DNA from: Emiliania huxleyi CCMP1516
Lineage: Eukaryota; Haptophyta; Isochrysidales; Noelaerhabdaceae
Length of the DNA stretch: 50,690 bases
Reading direction: 5' to 3'
NCBI RefSeq assembly: GCF_000372725.1
Contig: NW_005198167.1
Span: forward strand, 349,354-400,043
In this document: positions 46,073 to 50,690 of the stretch, piece by piece
Position numbering within the stretch: the stretch's first letter is position 1
How the letters are laid out: each line of letters starts with the position of its first letter
Notes under the pieces: model-generated
The model's input: the letters and a program-made list of their open reading frames with translations, nothing else
Database searches by the model: none
What the model was told of the DNA's origin: nothing
Program-made: the position numbers and the translations under genes

Positions 46073-47494
46073 ATGTCCACCCCTCCGCGCCGCTCGCGCC
46101 GCTCGCGCCGACTCGCCGCCGCCGCCTCCTCCACTCCCTCGCCCGACACGCCGCCGCCCGCCCGCCTCCTCGACCTCCCCAGGGAGCTCCTCGTCCGCGC
46201 CCTCTCTCACTGCAGCCCCGGCGACATCGCTCGCTTCGCGGCCGTCTCGCTGCTCTTCCACGCCTCGCTTGCGGTGGAGGGCATCCGCTTGTGGGCGCAA
46301 GAGCGCGGCTTCGAGCTGCCGGCGCAGCCAGAGGGCGAGAGCTGCACCGTGCGGTGGCTGTGCTATTCGGCGCTGCTGTGCGAGTCCAACCCGCCGGCGA
46401 GGGCGGCGGCAGGCGAACGGCACAGCCTCTTCATTGACGGCGAGGGGCGGCTCTCTTCGTGTGGCTCAACGGAAGAGGACTTCCCAGCCGCCCTCGGTCA
46501 GGGCGAGGGCGTGACACAGCTCCGCACGCCGACCCGTTTCCCGTCGACGCTGGGCGGCGAGCGCGCCGTGAGCGTGTCAGCTGGAGATATGCACAGCCTG
46601 GCCCTCACCGCCGACGGCGCCGTCTGGAGCTGGGGCGAACTTGTCCTGTTGGGCCACAGCGACGAGCAGCAAGATGGGCTGCTGCCGAAGAAGGTCGAAG
46701 CCTTTGCTGGCCAGCGCGTCGTCGCGGTGTCGGCAGCAACTGGCCACAGCCTCGCCCTCGCCGCCGACGGCACCGCCTGGAGCTGGGGCCTTGGCGATTG
46801 TGGCCAGTTGGGCCACGGCGACCAGCAGGAGCAGCGGCTGCCCGAGAAGATCGAGGCCTTCGTTGGCAAGCGCGTCGTCGCAATTTCGGCTGGGGGCAGC
46901 CACAGCCTCGCCCTCACTGCCGATGGCGTCCTTTGGAGCTGGGGCCATGGAGGCGACGGCCAGTTGGGCCACGGCGACCAGCAGAGCCAGCTGCTGCCGA
47001 AGAAGGTCGAGACCTTCGTTGGCCAGCGTGTCCTCGCTGTTTCGGCTGGAACCTTACATAGCTTCGCCATCACCGCCGACGGCGCCGTCTGGAGTTGGGG
47101 CTTGGGAGGCTTTGGCAAGTTGGGCCACGGCGACCAACAGGATCTGCTGCTGCCCAAGAAGGTCGAGGCCTTGGCTGGCCAGCGCGTCATCGCTGTGTCG
47201 GCTGGACTCGGCCACAGCCTCGCCCTCACCGCCGACGGCGCCCTCTGGAGCTGGGGCAATGGAGCCTATGGCAAGCTGGGCCACGGCGACACGCAGAACC
47301 AGCTGCTGCCGAGGAAGGTCGAGGCCTTTGCTGACCAGCGCGTCGTCGCCGTGTCGGCAGGAGACTATGCCCACAGCCTCGCCATCACCGCCGACGGCGC
47401 TATCTGGAGCTGGGGCCAGGGCGGAAGCGGCTGCCTAGGCCACGGCGATCTGTCGGACCAAATGTTGCCCAAGAAGATTGCGGCGTGGGCGTGA
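46073..47494 (+). CDS. F-box protein with RCC1 beta-propeller (473 aa)
   Basis: F-box proteins are substrate receptors of SCF ubiquitin ligases; RCC1 propellers bind proteins or chromatin. ATG 46073 follows an AT-rich leader. Residues 31-70 (RLLDLPRELLVRALSHCSPG, DIARFAAVSLLFHASL) are an F-box. Residues about 110-470 hold one degenerate and six clear RCC1 units of about 51 residues (VVAISAGGSHSLALTADGVL, WSWGHGGDGQLGHGDQQ, LLPKKVE.F), enough for a seven-blade propeller. Units are highly alike at DNA level, a sign of recent duplication or conversion. Intronless. Its last units are copied as the fragment at 30.4-30.8 kb. Confidence 0.85.
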   Translation: MSTPPRRSRRSRRLAAAASSTPSPDTPPPARLLDLPRELLVRALSHCSPGDIARFAAVSLLFHASLAVEGIRLWAQERGFELPAQPEGESCTVRWLCYSALLCESNPPARAAAGERHSLFIDGEGRLSSCGSTEEDFPAALGQGEGVTQLRTPTRFPSTLGGERAVSVSAGDMHSLALTADGAVWSWGELVLLGHSDEQQDGLLPKKVEAFAGQRVVAVSAATGHSLALAADGTAWSWGLGDCGQLGHGDQQEQRLPEKIEAFVGKRVVAISAGGSHSLALTADGVLWSWGHGGDGQLGHGDQQSQLLPKKVETFVGQRVLAVSAGTLHSFAITADGAVWSWGLGGFGKLGHGDQQDLLLPKKVEALAGQRVIAVSAGLGHSLALTADGALWSWGNGAYGKLGHGDTQNQLLPRKVEAFADQRVVAVSAGDYAHSLAITADGAIWSWGQGGSGCLGHGDLSDQMLPKKIAAWA

Positions 47495-47552
47495 CTGATC
47501 TCGCACGTGTCGCTGTGGGAAAGATGATTGATCCGGCTCTGACCTCTGTCTT

Positions 47553-47912
47553 ATGCGCTCGACCTCGCGGCGCTACGATGGCATGCTTCTTTCTCGGGCG
47601 CACCGTAAGGTTTTTGTAACTGACAAAGCGGTAGCGGCACCTGTAGTCGTAGGCGACCGGACTTATATCTCCTCGAACGAGAAAGAAGGGCCGAGTCCCG
47701 AGAGATATACGGCTCTTATCCCGCGTTCACTTAGAGAAAGTTTGCTAGGGACACTGTGCGAGCCCGCAGTGTGCCCCCAGCCCTTTCCACGGGTCCCTGT
47801 CGCGGTCTGTGATTATGCCTGGGTGTGCGGCAGCCCTGGCAAGCTCGACGAGCTGTTGCATCCACCCACTTTTGCATCGGCAGCACTCCTCGCCGATGAC
47901 CCAGCCGAGTGA
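47553..47912 (+). CDS. Possible small protein (119 aa)
   Basis: MRSTSRRYDGMLLSRAHRKV, then VVGDRTYISSNEKEGPSPER and AVCDYAWVCGSPGKLDELLH. The composition is less biased than shadow frames, but no domain or homologue is recognised, and the opposite strand is also open. Confidence 0.25.
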   Translation: MRSTSRRYDGMLLSRAHRKVFVTDKAVAAPVVVGDRTYISSNEKEGPSPERYTALIPRSLRESLLGTLCEPAVCPQPFPRVPVAVCDYAWVCGSPGKLDELLHPPTFASAALLADDPAE

Positions 47913-47929
47913 GCGTTGACGGCGGGTTG

Positions 47930-48964
47930 GAAGTTGGATGCTTGACACAGCAGGCCGCTGCGATGAATTATGAGTGTCGCCTATTGCCCTGGCAACGGTG
48001 GGTACAGGGATTATTAACGGCTCGCTCGACGGTGGCTGCCACACCGGCCACAGCTCCAGGCAGTGGCGTTGCGCAGCATTGTGCTTCTGGTTTGCGGCTG
48101 CTGAGCTGTGTCCTCGGCCTCCCTGGCGAATTGTGGTGCTACGTGGCTTACTCTCCCCGGCAAAACGAGAGCGGCTGCAGGCGCAACCTTCCCATCGTGT
48201 CCTCTTGCTCAGAATGGTGGGTCTCCGGCTTTGTGCTGGCTGCGCTGGCCGGCTGACGGACCTCGGCTCAACCCGTACCGCCATGGCGGCTGTGGCGCGC
48301 CTGGCGGCGGCCACGGCTGCGGTTGTGTGCTGAATCTGAGCCTTCCATTCTACACCCGCACTGCATATCGGCTGGCACCTGCCACTCGTGGTCTGCAACT
48401 GTGTGACGTGCGTCTGCTGGCTCATCCCGGCGGCGTTGCTGGGCAAGCTGAAGCGGCGCGCGAAGAACGACGGTGGCATTCTTCGCATGTCCCAGATCTT
48501 GCTAGGCGCGTCCCTCTGCGACTTGGGCGTCTGGCTAGCCAAGCAGGAGCTGGGCGATGCAGATGAGCGGGCTCGCTCGAACCTCGCGCCTCACTGGATG
48601 TCGCGCAAGCTGCAGCGGCGTGCTCGGCCTCTGCCTGGGCTGTTTCCTGTCTCCCACCACGATCAAGAACTTCAAGACGGAGTTGAACAAGCGTGAGCGG
48701 CTGCGGCTTTGCCTCCCTCCTGGTGGCAGGAGCAACTGCGCCGGCTGCATGCGGCAGTGTGAGGAGGTGCCCGGCTCTCTGAAGGAGACGCCAGGCGGAC
48801 ACGCACAACGGTGGCTGCCCGGCGGCGCGCGAGTCCCTCAGCCGGCCTTGGGCTGCGTCGCGTGCAAGGTCAATCTCTGTGTGAAGTGCAGGAAGCCTGT
48901 GGCAGAGGGAGGCTGGGACCATGTCGGCTATTGTGACAGCATGCTCCCTCCGGTCTCTGGATGA
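47930..48964 (+). pseudogene. Degenerate region ending in a Cys-rich motif, possibly transposase-derived
   Basis: Lower-GC sequence with several plus-strand frame changes. About 48400-48560 reads LLGKLKRRAKNDGGILRMSQ, ILLGASLCDLGVWLAKQE. About 48650-48960 reads KNFKTELNKRERLRLCLP, CAGCMRQCEEV, LGCVACKVNLCVKCRKPV. The C..C / C..C / LC..C..H spacing recalls the C-terminal Cys-rich domain of piggyBac-type transposases, but the DDE part cannot be found. Tentative only. Confidence 0.25.
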
Positions 48965-49341
48965 TTGTGTGTCCGCGCAGCCCGAGAGAGCTGTCAGAGG
49001 GGCTGGCCCGGAGCCTTCTCGTGTCGGGCGGGTGGCTTCTTCTTGAGCCACCTTACCTCTGTGTGAACTCAACAGCATCAAATTACACAGACCAATGCTC
49101 CCCAGTAGCCCCAGATGCCTCGGGGTGCTCTGAAACACTTGCGGTGGAAGGGAGGGTGAGGCGTCGAGGCAAGCTCGTGGGGGCCTCCCCGTGGGTATTT
49201 AACCCTTGGTGACGGCGGCCTCCATGGGCCACCCTATCGCTCTGTGTTTGCACCAGCAGCCAGGCCAACACCCTCATACCCACTAGGGTGGTCCTGAACA
49301 CTCTAGGGGAGCGCTAGAACACTTGGCGCCAGAGGGAGGGT

Positions 49342-49374
49342 GAGGGAGGGTTAAGTGAACGAGGGAGGGTTAAG
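49342..49374 (+). repeat. Direct repeat GAGGGAGGGTTAAG x2
   Basis: 14-bp copies at 49342-49355 and 49361-49374, each ending in TTAAG. A looser inverted relation exists with CCCACTAGGGTGG just upstream (49282). Confidence 0.7.
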
Positions 49375-49994
49375 ATAAAAAGTAACTAGTAAGCACACTC
49401 AGCTCACATTCACAACTGACCCCCACACGCCGCGCCCCCGGGCTCTTACAGTACACAGACACTTGTCGTGCAGCTCCTATCATTTGCTGCAGCCGCACTC
49501 GCGCACATCGGCGGCTTGGCAATGCGGCCGCGGGCGGAGGTGCGGGCCCCACGACCACCTCGTCCTCGATTGTGAGGTCTGCCAGGTGCCAGCAGGCCAG
49601 CACTTGGTTGGGCGGTGCGAGAATCGTCAATCGAAATATTCTCTCCGCAACTCCGGCGGCCAATTAACAGAATAAACGACGTGGGTGGGATCCCTTCCCA
49701 CAGAGTCTGCGTGCAGTCTCGGCGCTGCGCGGTGCGTGCGCCCCAGCGGGGCCGCAACCCGGCCGCCCCACTCCCGCACGGCGGGCGCACACCGCACACA
49801 ATATAGCATGGTTCACGTATGGGGGAGCAGGTAGAGATGCGTACGAGGAGGGAGGAGGGCGGGAAGAGGCAGCCAGCGAGGAGGGAGGAAGGCGGGAAGA
49901 GGGCAGCTAGCCACCAGCGCTCTGTGCGGACGCAGACTCCTCGGGCGCACCGCCGCCCGCCGGCGTGGCCGCCACCAGGCGTTTGGCGGCGCGC
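49375..49994. other. No gene recognised
   Basis: 3' flank of the mitochondrial carrier. A 20-bp near-repeat (aggagggaggagggcgggaagaggc type) is present at 49850-49900. Confidence 0.35.
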
Positions 49995-50671
49995 CTACTG
50001 GCCCTTCTTGGGGTCCTCCTTCTTGGCGGTGAGCAACTGCTCGAAGTACTTCCACAGGACGCTGAAGAGCATCGCCGAGACGCCGTTCGTGAGGAGCCTA
50101 GGGCGTGAAGACGCCAGCCTCGGGGCGGGAGGACGGCCTCGTGCAGCGTACTCAGAGCTCCGCGTGAACACGAGGGGAGCGAGGACAGCGAATACGACAT
50201 GAGGGCGGACGACAGTTGAGCGCGTGTCCTCTCGAGTGCTGGTTGGGAGACATGAATACGTCTCCCGCTTCTAGGGCGAGAGGAGCTTGGTGCCGAGGCC
50301 GCGCAGGAAGAGGCCCTGCACACCGTCCTCGGCGATGATGGCGGAGATGGTGGCCATGTACGTAAGCGCCTGCCCACGCCGAGCCCGCGGGGTGTGAGCC
50401 GACAGGGCGCCGTGTGTGGACGGGCAGAGGTAGGGTCAGGTAGCTGTCACGCAGACAACGGTGGCGGGGCAAGGGCCAAGCAAGCCCGTGGCGTCCCGAG
50501 GGGATTGGGGAGGCGTCTGCGGAGGTTGAGTGGGGCGGCGGGGGTGGCTGGTCTGACGTGGCTGGCGCCTCGACGGCCGTTCTCCTTCTCTTCTCTTCTC
50601 TTCTCTTCTGGCGCCTCGACGGCCGTCTGCTTCTTGGTCTTGACGACGCGGATCGAGTTGGAGACGACGTC
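49995..50671 (-). CDS. Mitochondrial carrier family protein, C-terminal exons (partial)
   Basis: SLC25-type carriers move metabolites across the inner mitochondrial (or peroxisomal) membrane. Exon a (to 50621): DVVSNSIRVVKTKKQTA. Exon b 50369-50287: ALTYMATISAIIAEDGVQGL, FLRGLGTK. Exon c 50097-49995: LLTNGVSAMLFSVLWKYFEQ, LLTAKKEDPKKGQ and stop. Joined, they give the last matrix loop and sixth helix of a carrier (GLF.RGL.T.LL.NG). The intron 50620-50370 is GT-AG. The intron 50286-50098 is GC-AG with GCTCCTC at both ends. An in-frame TGA just before exon a (50675-50677) means its 5' boundary lies within a few bases, but no acceptor AG is obvious. The rest of the gene lies beyond the window. 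Substrate unknown. Confidence 0.7.
50563..50626. repeat. 18-bp direct repeats around a TCTTC microsatellite
   Basis: TGGCGCCTCGACGGCCGT occurs at 50563-50580 and 50609-50626, with five TTCTC-type units between. The copy at 50609 spans the exon/intron boundary of the carrier gene; the other lies in the intron. Confidence 0.8.
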
Positions 50672-50690
50672 GGATCACCGCCTGGAAGAG

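Noticed and set aside
1..50690. tRNA, rRNA or riboswitch genes
   Set aside because: Scanned by eye for T-loop words and conserved rRNA cores; none convincing. A covariance-model search would be needed to be sure.

Overview
This window looks like nuclear DNA of a high-GC unicellular eukaryotic alga. A haptophyte (Emiliania/Chrysochromulina/Prymnesium type) is my best guess, and a dinoflagellate or pelagophyte is the alternative. The reasons are very GC-rich sequence, genes on both strands without long same-strand clusters, many short introns with GT, GC or even GA donors, Ala/Arg-rich proteins, ankyrin, RCC1 and BspA-type leucine-rich repeat proteins, a calpain, and a CLN5-like lysosomal protein. 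No rRNA or tRNA gene and no bacterial-type operon or promoter was seen.

Layout. 0-1.2 kb: a broken K+-dependent Na+/Ca2+ exchanger on the minus strand and one copy of a repeat that returns at 22.9-23.5 kb. 1.5-4.4 kb: two uncharacterised coding stretches between copies of a 222-bp repeat, the second copy bracketed by 107-bp direct repeats. 4.4-8.9 kb: a large minus-strand ankyrin-kinase-RING protein. 9.1-13.6 kb: a small orphan, an isochorismatase-family hydrolase, a RING protein and an unknown ORF. 14.0-15.9 kb: a polytopic membrane protein. 16.3-20.9 kb: a 5'-truncated non-LTR retrotransposon whose ORF joins RT thumb, chromodomain, RNase H, a Cys cluster and a SET-like tail. 21.2-25.8 kb: a CLN5-like protein, repeats, a leucine-rich repeat gene and a probable organelle-targeted protein. 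26.4-30.8 kb: a class-3-like lipase in six exons, a membrane protein and a transplanted RCC1 fragment. 31-36 kb: minisatellites, gene remnants, an aldo-keto reductase and dispersed repeats. 36.4-39.2 kb: an SRPBCC-like protein and a four-exon membrane protein. 39.4-40.3 kb: two arrays of CTAAGT plus hairpin modules. 40.9-44.3 kb: a calpain-LIM fusion. 45.2-47.5 kb: a divergent pair, an unknown protein and an F-box-RCC1 protein. 47.5-50.7 kb: mostly degenerate sequence, then the end of a mitochondrial carrier gene.

The genes do not form a pathway. A common theme is ubiquitin and proteolysis (two RING proteins, an F-box-RCC1 protein, a calpain), but nothing shows that they work together. The most interesting signals are architectural. 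Many introns repeat their first 4-9 bases immediately after the acceptor. Two 36-37-nt intron-like inserts in unrelated genes share a 19-nt core. The retrotransposon carries chromatin-type domains, and the CTAAGT-hairpin arrays match no feature I know. Exon models were worked out by eye from reading frames and splice dinucleotides, with no transcript support.
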